Assembly (NCBI GenBank): GCA_015179125.1
Contig: WHVA01000236.1
Location: 1-64,000, forward strand
Direction of reading: 5' to 3'
Length of the DNA: 64,000 nucleotides
Origin: Gautieria morchelliformis
Lineage: Eukaryota; Basidiomycota; Agaricomycetes; Gomphales; Gomphaceae
Part shown: positions 20,942 through 30,715 of the stretch, piece by piece
Numbering within the stretch: the first letter of the stretch is position 1
Layout of the letters: each line of letters starts with the position of its first letter
Made by a program: the position numbers and the translations under genes
The notes under the pieces: model-generated
The model's input: the letters and a program-made list of their open reading frames with translations, nothing else
Database searches by the model: none
What the model was told of the DNA's origin: nothing

Positions 20942-23386
20942 CTAGCGGCGTCTGGGGAGGCCGTGTGGCTTGCTCACCCCCCGAAGCTCTAGATAGCTAT
21001 CTAGGGCTTCAAGGTCCTTGCAGGATGACATGGGTTCCCATGTCACATCACCTAGGGTCCAACGGACCTGGAACTCCAGGTCCGTCGAGTTTATCCATCG
21101 ATGTGCGATAATCTCGTCGATGAGCCACTCCTCGTCGTCATTTGCTCCGAAGTCATAAAATGACTTGGCCTCACGACGAGGGAACAATTCGTCGTTGTTA
21201 GCCTTGTATCGCCGTACGAGGCTGGAATGGAAGACCGGTGAAATACGATGGCTTTTCAGTTCGTTGGGAAGATCGAGGGTCACCGTCGAGGCGTCGTTGT
21301 GAGCCTTGACGACGCGGTACGGTCCGATGTACTGCGGGATTAGCTTTCTGGCTCTTCCTTTCGGGAGAGTTAGGTTTTGTGTCGAAAGGTAGACGCGGTC
21401 GTTGGCCGCGTACCTGTCACTCACCGTACGTTTTTTGTTTGCATGAAACGTTTGCGTCACTCGATGCTCTATGATTGCATCGTGTGCCGCCATCAGGTTC
21501 CATTTTGCCTGATGTGCAAACCGGGCTACCCCCTTGAACGGGGTGTCCATGGCTATGGGGAGGTCTATCCATGGCATATAGCCGTGGTTCAGCTCGAAAG
21601 GTGCGAACCCTGTGGTCGCGCTGACGTTGCTGTTGAGGGTGACCTCAACCATTGGGCATTTCAATGCCCAATCCTTCTGATCGTCTCTGATGACCGCGCG
21701 CAATATCTGGCCGATCGAGCGGTTTGCCCGCTTGGTGGCTCCATCCGTTTGGGGATGGAAGGCAGTTGACATGAGGAGCTTAGTCCCCATGAGTCACTGT
21801 AGTTCATGCCAGAAGATCGACGTGAACTTCGAGTCTCTGTCCGAGACGATGGAGTCAGGAACTCTGTGGAGTCAAATGACCTCCTTCAGAAACAGCCAGG
21901 CTACTTACTCCCTTGGCTGACACGCTCGTCGTGGTTGGTATGAGGTGTACGAGCGACGTTAGTCGGTCGATGACTACCATCAGGTAGTCACAGTCGTTGG
22001 ATTTGGGCAGGGGCCCCATGAAGTTGATGCCAATCGACTGCCACAGCCTATCTGGAATGGGTAGGCTGTGTAGTAGGCCTTTGGGCCGTTGTGGCCCGGT
22101 TTTCGTCATCTGACACCTCGCGCACGATGTGCAGAACGCTTCTATGTCTGGGCTCATGCCCTGCCACCAATATGCTCTTCGAACGTAGTTCGAAGTCTTC
22201 AGATGGCCGTAGTGGCTGACTATCTGATGTGCCCGATCGATGCTAATTTCAATCAGCTTCCTTCCCCCTTGAAGAACAGAGCGGGGGACGGCAATGACGT
22301 CTCTTTTGAGCTGATTCTTAGTCCAGATCAGCCCATCCCGGATCCCGAATCTCAGGTGCGCGTCCAGGTGCGCCATGATCTTTGTGAACATGGTACGCGT
22401 CTCGTAGGACCTTCGACAGGTCTACGCCTTGCTCGACGACCCGGTGCAGGGGCGCGCTGTCATTTCCTGCGGCGATGGCTCTGATGTCATCGTCCCGCGG
22501 CGACGTTCGCGGGCTCTGGCGAGCCCTCATGTAATGCGGCGGCTTCCGTTACTCTCACCTCTGTCTTCTCAGCGAGGCGTTTAGAGCGTCTTGTCGCTGC
22601 TGTTCGCAACTCGACATACCGGTCGGTGGGCAAGAACTCGCCGTCCGGGTCCACACGCGCATCCGCGTTCACGAAGACATGGTCCGGGTGATTGTCATCA
22701 CTCGTGTCGCTCTCGTAGTAGTGCGACAGGCAGTCCGCTACCTTGTTCTCTACACCGTCAACATGAACAGTGTTGAAATTGAACCGGGATAGAAACTCCC
22801 ACCATCTGACCTGTCGGTCAGATAGGCTCTTCTGGGTCTCGAAGTACTCAAGCCCTTTGTGGTCTGTGACGAGGGTGAACCTTTGCCCCAGCAGTTTGTC
22901 CTCCCATTTCATGAGAGCCTCGAGCACCGCGATCGTCTCGTGCTCGTGAGTCCGGTAGTGTTGTTGAGCAACGCTGAACTTCTTTGACAAGAAGCCAGCT
23001 GGCCGACAAGTTTTCCAGTCAGGACTTGGCCGTAGACCGCACCGACACCGGCTTTTGATCCGTCGGTGATCACCCAGATCGGCTCTGGGCACCTTGCGTC
23101 TACTGGACGCAGGATCTGGGCCTTACAGGCCAACGCCTTAATGCTTTGCCAGCATTTGTCGAGTACTGGTGTCCGTTCGAATGGACGGTTATTACGCGCA
23201 CAGCCCGATAGTGGGGTGGTATATGCGCTAACATCCGGCATGTAGTGTGCCAGATACTGTACCAGCCCGAGGAAACACTAGACGTCGTTGAACGTCCGTG
23301 GCCTGCGCCACTCGTGGATGCGTTGCATCTTGTCCTCGTCGGCATGTACCTGTATGGGATCCTGCTTTGCCGGTCAATTAGGAGAA
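20942..23386 (-). pseudogene. G1 pol: RNase H, integrase, chromodomain (broken)
   Basis: From 23386 downward: a short RT end, RNase H (YRTHEHETIAVLEAL, TLVTDHKGLEYF, DRQVRWWEFLSRF), integrase zinc region (HYGHLKTSNYVRRAYWW, CARCQ), core and C-terminal domain, and a chromodomain (EWLIDEIIAHRW, then LEFQVRW and WEP) near 21020-21170. Catalytic positions are altered: INFMGPLP has Asn where Asp is expected, and TKRANRS has Lys where Glu is expected. TGA codons near 21884 and 21792 stand at Arg positions. Frameshifts also separate the RNase H and integrase frames. RT is missing its catalytic core. Confidence 0.8.
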
Positions 23387-23811
23387 ATTCCATGTATTTT
23401 CGATATAGTGACCTTAAAATATAGCATACAGGTATTGATATCATTGGGGATGAACTATTTAAACTTCCTCTAATTTCCTACCATTTCTTCGCCATTTTTA
23501 ACGAAGTCTTTGGCTCAAAACACTTCTATTCTGTTGCAGCAGAGTTATGAATCCACATGTATCCACAACTCTGCTTATTCAAACTCCGACGCGCGTGAGC
23601 CCAAACTCGAGCCTGTGGACACTTACGCACCCACAAACTCTGGCCAACCTACCGGTTCGGACTCAGCACTCTGGAAATAGCAATTTATTCCCAAGCCTCC
23701 ACAACACAGTTTGTGCAATACAAACTCAGCCCAACCTATGCTACCATAGCAACAAGGCTATGCTAGGCTGTGCTGTGCCATGACTACACTCCTAAAATAG
23801 AATTAGGGTCA
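23387..23811 (+). other. Fragment with coding-like composition, ends at LTR-like block
   Basis: One frame near 23590-23670 reads EPKLEPVDTYAPTNSGQP, resembling the low-complexity tail of a retrotransposon protein, followed by stops and a purine-rich stretch (aaaatagaattaggg) just before 23812. I take it as the end of an unrecognised LTR element. No domain is identifiable. Confidence 0.3.
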
Positions 23812-24550
23812 TGACTCACTGCCAAGCTGGAGTATTATTGGTCCAAAGTCTTGTGACTTGGGAAATGACTCCTGCATGACTCAGAGCCTGGCTCGGCACA
23901 TGACTCATGCTTGAACTCTGGTGTATCATTGGCTGTGAGGCCGCTTACCAATGAAAGGCTGTGTTGAGCTAATCCTCTTTAAGAATAAGGGTGTATCTTA
24001 TTCTTAGACGTGACTCATGCCTGACTCACTACCCCATTTCTGCATGACTCACCCCCTAATCATGGGATGTGATTGGTCAACACGAGTTCTGACTCATTAC
24101 CCTTTTTCACTCTGACTCACTACCCCATTTCTGCGTGACTCAGTGCATGACTCACTCCCTAATCGTGAACCGCGATTGGCCAACACATGCTCTGACTCAC
24201 TACCCCATTTCGACTCAGTGCATGACTCACACCCAAATCGTGAACTGCGATTGGCCAACACATGCTCTGACTCACTACCCTATTTTTTCGTGACTCATTC
24301 TAGTCTATTAATAGATGGTAGATACAATATAAAAGGAGGCCTTACTGCCCACCTTTCATCAGCCAATACATCATCATCTACTATCCACGTACCTCGTGTG
24401 ACTTGCCAAGCTTGCACAGCTTACTAAGCTGCTAACCCCAGCTAGGGTTATTACACTTACTTAGTGTATTAATTCTCAGTTAAGTAGTTGCGTTTCTACT
24501 TAGCCACCCGGATAACACTCCAGGTGAAATTCTGCAGAGTGAGTCTGACA
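23812..24550 (+). promoter_or_regulatory. TGACTCA-array promoter, probable LTR
   Basis: Fourteen exact TGACTCA motifs, all in the same orientation, lie between 23812 and 24297 (starts at 23812, 23877, 23901, 24011, 24022, 24045, 24090, 24113, 24136, 24148, 24193, 24223, 24268 and 24291). Inverted CCAAT boxes are interspersed (gattggtcaa at 24071, gattggccaa at 24174 and 24249). A TATAAAA box follows at 24328-24334. TGACTCA is the binding site of Gcn4/AP-1-type bZIP factors. A purine-rich stretch before 23812 and a TGACA end at 24546-24550 suggest the block is an LTR, but no second LTR was found. Confidence 0.6.
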
Positions 24551-25286
24551 ATCGATTTCCTTGTCAATTAGCTCTCCAATACCCGAGACGAACTGATCAG
24601 TGACTTTCCTGTTCAGTGACTTTCACAAGTCACTTCTTAAACCCTAGTCGCTCGTTTATTGCAGTGCATTGACGTTAATCGGATCAGTCCACTTACAAAC
24701 TCTCCTGTGAAGCCATTCCTATCTTTTTGGAATACTTGGACCCCGATAGTCGTCCTCGAACCTACAGACTTTTAGTTTATTGTTCAGTGCTGCTAAAAAA
24801 CGTATTGCCTTCCATCCATATTAACTTGGACTAGTTTTTACGCGGATTGCAACCAAGGTACAAATATTAAATTATTTCTGGAGTTGTGCTGCAGCATTGT
24901 TTAATATTCTTTGAGTTTCGTATACGACACGTTCTGATAGACCAAAGTGTTAGCTCTGACACCAAAGTCTTGAAGGGTTCCAAAACAGAGGGGTACAAAC
25001 TGAAAGTACACATGGGTATTACATGCCCAAACAAGCCATGGAAGGTTGATTACTATGCGGTTTATGGGTTGGACTGTTTGGCTTTAAAGGGGTGCTGAGG
25101 GGAGTATTGGTGTTTCGGAGGCATGATTATCCACACCCCGCCCACATAGGCATGGACAAGCTCGGGGCTTTGCCCAAAGAGCACAAGCAGAGATAGAGAA
25201 CGAAAGGCGAGAAGGAGAAGACATAAGATAGAAGCTGTACTTACCGTCTTACATAGGGCCTTGCCCCAAAAGACATAAAGCTTGGA
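24551..25286. other. Stretch without recognised gene
   Basis: It begins as possible leader sequence after the TGACTCA block. A 70-residue plus-strand frame (24886-25098) has no recognisable motif. The right end is AT-rich (aaaaataaaataaaa near 25290), where a copia Gag fragment starts on the minus strand. Confidence 0.4.
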
Positions 25287-25562
25287 TTATAAAAAATAAA
25301 ATAAAAAATAAAAAACGAAAGGGTCCTCCTCATTTCTGACATGGGCAAGCTGTGAAGGTTCTATGGCAAGGATAATTTTGGAGCGAGCAAGGTGTTGCTT
25401 CTCCAAGAAGGTTCTGGCGCCTTTGGAGTTGGGTCCAGTGGTTGGCATGATATCTCGGCCACAGACAACACCAAATAGTCCTTTTTCCTCCAGGAGAGCT
25501 TCCATTTCAATTTTCCAGTCGTCATAGTTGACTTTGTTGAGCTTGTCAAATAAGGAAGGCAT
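25287..25562 (-). pseudogene. Copia Gag N-terminus fragment (C3)
   Basis: From the ATG at 25562 the frame reads MPSLFDKLNKVNYDDWKIEM, with the LNxxNYxxW pattern of the copia Gag N-terminus, then LARSKIILAIEPSQLAHVRN, and is cut at an AT-rich tract near 25300. It lies downstream (minus strand) of the LTR at 25770-26061. The rest of the element is absent. Confidence 0.7.
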
Positions 25563-25769
25563 GATCAGATAAGAAATGAAGGGGCATGCAGGGGGTTGAT
25601 TCCGGTGTGCCTCAGCAGTGACTGTGAGTCTGCAGACTAGGCAATGATTTCCGGTGTACTTTCTGAGTAGGGAGAGTGACAAAAGTATTCCAGTGTGCCG
25701 CAGCAGTGACTGTGATCTCACAAGCTATTCTGGTGTGTCCAAGACAGAGGCCATGAGGGGGTACCAATT

Positions 25770-26061
25770 TGTGTCTGGTGACAGTTGCGGTGATCCAGCA
25801 ACGGGAGCTCCATTTGTGTTAAGATAAGTGAGATGCACGAATAAGAATGCGAGAGAATGTATTTGTATCGTTTGTCCTGTGAGCTCGTTGGGGCAAACAG
25901 ATGGATACATACATGAAATGTAAAGATATATATATGTTCTGGGAACAATAGGAAAGTAGAAACAACGAGAAAAGGAGAACAAAGGGCTTGACAATGGTAC
26001 ACGCAAACCTTTGATTACATAAGCGGAACTAACGCGTAATCAGCTTGTTAGAATTCCAACA
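25770..26061 (-). repeat. Probable C3 copia 5' LTR
   Basis: On the minus strand it starts TGTTGGAATTC and ends near CCAGACACA, followed by a TTGGTACC segment that may be a primer-binding site, and then the Gag ATG. TG...CA ends and its position before Gag support the call; no second copy is in the window, so the inner end is tentative. Confidence 0.5.
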
Positions 26062-26227
26062 AGTTGGGGTTTGGGGACTGTCGACCAAAGCACATGCCAT
26101 GGAATCAAAGCTCTATGCTGCCTTGAATTCTGCTGTGTAGCTGTAAAGTGGCCGACCAATGAAGAGAGGGAGAAAGCAAAGCAGTGGGTCAACGAAGCTT
26201 CAGGATCCAAGTGGCATGATGGCTGGT
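26062..26227 (+). pseudogene. Harbinger-like (DDE_Tnp_4) transposase fragment
   Basis: The plus-strand frame contains VKWPTNEEREKAKQWVNEAS and KWHDGWL, the pattern that precedes the first catalytic Asp (usually followed by VDGT) in fungal PIF/Harbinger-type nucleases. It is cut immediately after the W-L by an LTR and bordered on the left by the C3 LTR. Only about 50 residues remain. Confidence 0.55.
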
Positions 26228-27116
26228 TGATGTTAAGATCCGTTCCTGAGTCTGTACCCGAGGCCTCGGCCTTGGATCTCACTCAGGAACCCTTCTTGAC
26301 TTAACTTGAGTTTCCATTGGTTCATCATTCACCCTGACTGTCAGGGAACCCAAATCACACACTGCTTTATCACAATATGCATTATCACAATGTCCATTAT
26401 TGCTGATTGTGCATTATCACCATGTGCATTATCGCTGCTTGCGCATTACCATGGTGTGCACATTATCGCAGCATGTTATTGGTGACCCCTGAGCTTCTCC
26501 GAGCCTTCGGCATCCTTCTGTCTTGTGTTCCATTTATTGCCCTTCCTATTCTGGCCCCTTCCAACATCATTCCTTCCTTATCTGTCCAGCCCTGTGATCA
26601 CTGGCATGATTGCTTATCTAACTCGGGCATTCAGTGATCAGGCTAGCATGCCCAAGCTTACTTATAGTTGTAGCTAGGACCCTATCTCACTGTGTGGTCT
26701 GTGCACGACTCAGCCCTCTGCTTAAAAGTCCACGTGGCATGTGGCAACAGGGTTAATCCAACCACTCGACTGTGAGGGCAACACTAATGACGAAGCCACA
26801 ACCAAAGATACTCAAGGAGATAAGAGCCGATACTAGGACAATGACCAACTGTGTAGTGGGTATCCTCAGAGATCAAGCTGAGGAAACGCCACCACACGGG
26901 CTACAGTCTTATAGCGCTGGCAAGGCTTACATAATAGGGGAGATGGAAACTTGTAGAAGGTTACGGAAGGTGACAGAATGTGACATGTGACAGAATGTGA
27001 CAGAATGTGACATGTGACAGAAGGTGACGGAAGGTTATGGAAACTGACAGAAGGTGACGGAAACTCATGGAAGGAAATAGAAACTTGTGGAAGGAAACAC
27101 GTGAACCCTGACATCA
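26228..27116 (-). repeat. Gypsy G2 3' LTR (889 bp)
   Basis: Plus-strand ends are TGATGTTAAG and CCCTGACATCA, giving inverted TGATGT/ACATCA termini. On the minus strand it follows the polypurine tract gagaggggggtga (27113-27125). Inside are two tandem-repeat patches: cattatcac-type repeats at 26375-26470, and gtgacagaatgtgacat-type repeats at 26970-27060. Confidence 0.65.
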
Positions 27117-27721
27117 CCCCCCTCTCAATGCTTGTCGTCCCGACAAGCACAGCTGCCACCTAGCCCCCAACATCCACCGAGACATCGTTTCCAAGTATGC
27201 CACAGGCGGGACCACCATCTCTCCTGACCCTTCCCTTCCTGGTAACGCAGGTCAATGATGAGCTCAGGGGGATTGGGGTCCATGGGCAAGTGCGGCCCTC
27301 AGAACCTTGCTCGACGTATTCGCTCTCCTGCCATGTTACGGAAACGTCGCCCCACCCAGCCTTCGAAAGTGTAGGGGGTTCCACACGGGGGGGTTCCATC
27401 GTTGAGGAAGACAGGGTCGCCGACGTAGTACGTGTTCTCTCGTCTGTGTCGGGGTCTGAGGAATGCGAGTGCAGGGCGAGTGGGCGCCTGACTCTTCGCT
27501 GGTGTGAGGTCCTCAGAGCTGACGGACCACTTTGAAGACCATGCGACGTCGAGATCACGGCAGTCAAGCATCCTTTGTAGCTTGGCTTCACTGGCTGCTC
27601 TGGATGACGAGAAGCCGGAGAAGTGCAGGAGGGTGGGATCGACACGTGACATGTTTGGCAGGTCAGAGAGGTTTTGGGTGAAGCTGGGGAGGGCAACAAG
27701 CTCAATGGCGGGCGAGGACAT
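27117..27721 (-). pseudogene. G2 post-pol ORF, uncharacterised
   Basis: From the Met at 27721 (MSSPAIELVALPSF) a frame of 140 residues runs to a TGA at 27296-27298 and then continues open (DPNPPELIIDLRYQEGKGQ) to a stop just before the polypurine tract. It lies between the pol chromodomain and the LTR, the same position as the larger extra ORF of G1, but with no similarity that I can see. An overlapping frame (27160-27705) is also open, so the coding frame is my choice from composition and position. Confidence 0.4.
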
Positions 27722-27827
27722 GGTTGATGGATGTGGTGGGGTCGATGCAGTGGAAGCGAGCGGTCACAGGTGGAGAGGGGATATATAGCTTATCGGAATG
27801 AATTGGTTAGGCGGAGGCCGATATCAC

Positions 27828-29905
27828 TTATCTTTGGGGTCCTGGACCCTTGACATTATGAGTAGAAGCCCTGCCTGCTGTCCAGTCGAAGAGAGTTTGC
27901 CTGGAAGGTTCTGTGAAGTTCTGAAATCTCTGGAAAGGGAGGGACATGTATGTGGCTGCTGAGATACACTGAGGTGCCTCTGGGTTCTGCCGGTGAAATT
28001 CCTTAACGAGTCGCTTTGCCCCAGAGACATCTTTCGCTGGTAGCCAGAGATCGTCGGCAGCTCCATAGCCCTTCCAGCGCACGAGATACTCCAACCTTCC
28101 ACGGAACATCCTGCTGTCTAGAATCCTTTCAACTTCATATTCTTCGGCTCCATCCCGTATGACAGGGGGGGGGGGTGGAGGGGCATGACGTTCAAGAATT
28201 GGGTCATCTTCATATGGCCGAAGCAGGACGACAGAGAACACTGGATGTGTGCGACCAAAGGATGTAGGAAGATTTAGACCATAGGCATTTCGTGAGACCA
28301 CCTTATTAACAGTGTAGGGGCCTAGCCACTTGTGGTCTAGCTTCTTCATTGGGCGAGTGGTTGTGATGTTTTGTGCATTGAGCCAGACCTTGTCACCAAG
28401 CTTATAAACTGGGGCTGCTTTATGGTGCACGTCATAGAAGCGTGCCATGTCCTCTGCTGCCTTGGACAGGGCTGAACGAGCTTCTCTCGTGGCCGCTTCC
28501 ATCCGCGTTGTGAACTCATCCAGGGCCTCGAGTCGAGTTTCCCAGACTGGTTCCAGTCCCAGCCTTGGATGTTAGCCACTGTCTAACATGAAGGGTGTAG
28601 TCTGGGTTGAGGCATGGATTCGGTTGTTATAGGCAAACTCGGCCAAGGATATCCATTCGAACCAATCATCCTGACGCTGGTTGATGAATAGTCGAAGGTA
28701 TTGCTCAATCTCCTGATTAACCCTTTCAGTCTGTCCATCAGTTTGGGGGTGATAAGCAGTAGAGGCAGCGACTTTGACACCAAGAAGTTTGTTCAGTTCA
28801 CGCATGAACTGGGAGATGAACTGTGTGCCTCGATCACTGATGATTTCTTCAGGGAGCCCATGAAGTTTCCAAACATGATCACGGAAGAGTCGGGCAACTC
28901 CCACCGAAGTTACATCTGAAGTGGTGGGAATGACATGTGCCCGCTTTGAGAGGCGATCGACGACAACAAGGAGAGCATCATAGCCATGACTGGTAGGCAG
29001 TTCTACAATCAAGTCAACAGACATAACCTGCCATCTACGGTCTGGGATACGGTTTGGTAGAAGCTTGCCAACGGGAGAAGCAGGGAAGGTTTTTGTCCGG
29101 TTGCACAGGTCACAGGCCTTCACATATTTTGCAATGTAACGTCCCATCCCAGGCCACCAGTAACTCCAAGCAACTAGTTCAGTGGTTCTCCAACGACCAG
29201 GGTGACCGGTGAGAGGCATGTCATGGTGCGCTTTCACTATGTCATGTCGTAGTTTTGCATCAAGCGGCACGTACACTTTGTTGTGATAGAGGACAAGCCC
29301 ATCCTGTTCAGACCACTCTTCCCCTTGTAAATTGCCAGAGGAGCCCAGTTCTTTGAGAGCCTTGACAACCTTTTCATCCCGGTCTACACAGTTCCTTACT
29401 CGATTGAGGAAAGCATCACCTTCACCTGGGACTAACTGCGCACCAGCCTCTGGGGGATTCGCCTTGATGTGGAACAAGTCAGGGGTAAGTAAGACTTGAT
29501 TTTGGTTGTCTTCCTCCCCCCGCTTATGATCCACGCGTTGTGAGAGTGCATCAGGCTTGGCTGAATGACGACCAGGACGATGGATCAGCTCAAAATCAAA
29601 GCGAGAGAGGTAGAGTGACCAGCGTGCTTGACGACGGTTCAGGTTTTGTGCAGTGCGGAAGTAGGTGAGATTCTGATGGTCATTGAGAATCTCAATCTTG
29701 TGCTTCGTTCCCTCTAAGATGTGGCGCCATTCCTCTAATCCCCAAATCACAGAAAGAAGCTCCTTGTCATGGATGGCATAGTTGCGTTCAGCATCATTGA
29801 GGCTTTTGGAGACAAACCCCACAGGCCGCCATTTGCCATCATTACATAGCTGGGACAGTACTGCTCCTGTGGCATAGGCTGAGGCATCTGTTTCAAGACG
29901 GAAAT
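27828..29905 (-). pseudogene. G2 pol: RNase H, integrase, chromodomain
   Basis: The frame is almost continuous. RNase H starts with FRLETDASAYATGAVLSQ and includes HDKELLSVIWGLEEWR. The integrase zinc region has HHDMPLTGHPG and CDLCNRTK. The core has all three catalytic residues, in MSVDLIVELP, ISDRGTQFIS and TERVNQEIEQYLR. A chromodomain (EYEVERILDSRMFRGRLEYLVRWKGYG is the region; about 28000-28170) closes it. The only interruption is a TAA at 28571-28573 where relatives have Gln. RT, protease and Gag are missing because the left end is joined to another element near 29905. Confidence 0.8.
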
Positions 29906-30142
29906 GTTCCGAGGATTTCGCAGAGCGAGGTCCAGAATCGTGATGTGAAGTGCTTTCCTCAATCAGAAATGATACCGCTGGGGCTATCATGTTTAGCGAA
30001 TATGTGGCGAAGGAAGAGCATGGCAATGTCTCCTGAATCAATGTCTGAAAATGTCGGAATGAACAGCACCATCTTTGTGAGTTGGTCAACAATGACCAGG
30101 ATCATGTTGTTAGTCGGGGTTATGGCAGGGAAGGTTCGGTAG
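29906..30142 (-). pseudogene. Integrase fragment of another gypsy, joined to G2
   Basis: On the minus strand the frame reads PTNNMILVIVDQLTKM, then FIPTF and SGIIS with a stop before GKHFTSRFW. This is integrase core sequence (VIVDQLTKM and the SDRGKxF motif region). It changes at about 29905 directly into the RNase H of G2, so two different elements are fused. The other end touches the copia LTR at about 30148. Confidence 0.6.
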
Positions 30143-30147
30143 AGTTC

Positions 30148-30702
30148 TTAGAAAGCTAGAATCAAATTCACTCTCTCAGTGAATTTATTGTCACTATTAT
30201 ATTAATACAATACCTAGAATCAAATTCACTACATGATTTTCAGTCAACATGCTATGAAAATATAAAGAATACTACTCACCTCTCTCAGTGAATTTATTGT
30301 CACTATTATATTAATACAATACCTAGAATCAAATTCACTACATGATTCTCAGTCAACATGCTATGAAAATATAAAGAATACTACTCGCCTCTCTCAGTGA
30401 ATTTATTGTCACTGAGAGAGGAGCACTATCTTGTCTCAGAGAGCATATACATGCACCCACAGCCCTTTAGCACCCAAGGGCTCGCGCGTCGAAGTCATTT
30501 CAAACTCCGCTGGGTGCAGCCGCTTGTGAAAATAGAGATAACAAAATGAAATGGAGAGGTAGGGAGTGACTGGAAAATTTCGAAGATAATCAGAGAAGTG
30601 GATGCATGGTTCAAGAACAATGTGAGAAGAGATTGGAACACCATACAATAAATCGAATATATTATGCTTGATTTTGGTGCAGGAACATAAATGCACCCAA
30701 CA
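30148..30702 (-). repeat. Copia C1-family 3' LTR with internal duplication
   Basis: The right end (plus strand) is GCACCCAACA, preceded on the minus strand by the purine-rich tract TTGAGGGGGCG (30703-30713). It aligns with the LTR at 10591-11013. A 109-bp unit is repeated (starts at 30171 and 30280, with a partial third at 30389). The left end lacks a clear TG and may be truncated or diverged. Confidence 0.7.
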
Positions 30703-30715
30703 CGCCCCCTCAAGC

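Larger units (their letters stand above)
18634..23386 (-). mobile_element. Ty3/gypsy element G1 with post-pol ORF, 5'-truncated
   Basis: On the minus strand the order is: end of RT, RNase H, integrase with chromodomain, then a separate ORF of about 670 residues, polypurine tract and 3' LTR. The element stops in RT at about 23386, with no gag, protease or 5' LTR. The first 544 bases of the window are the end of a second copy. Confidence 0.85.
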
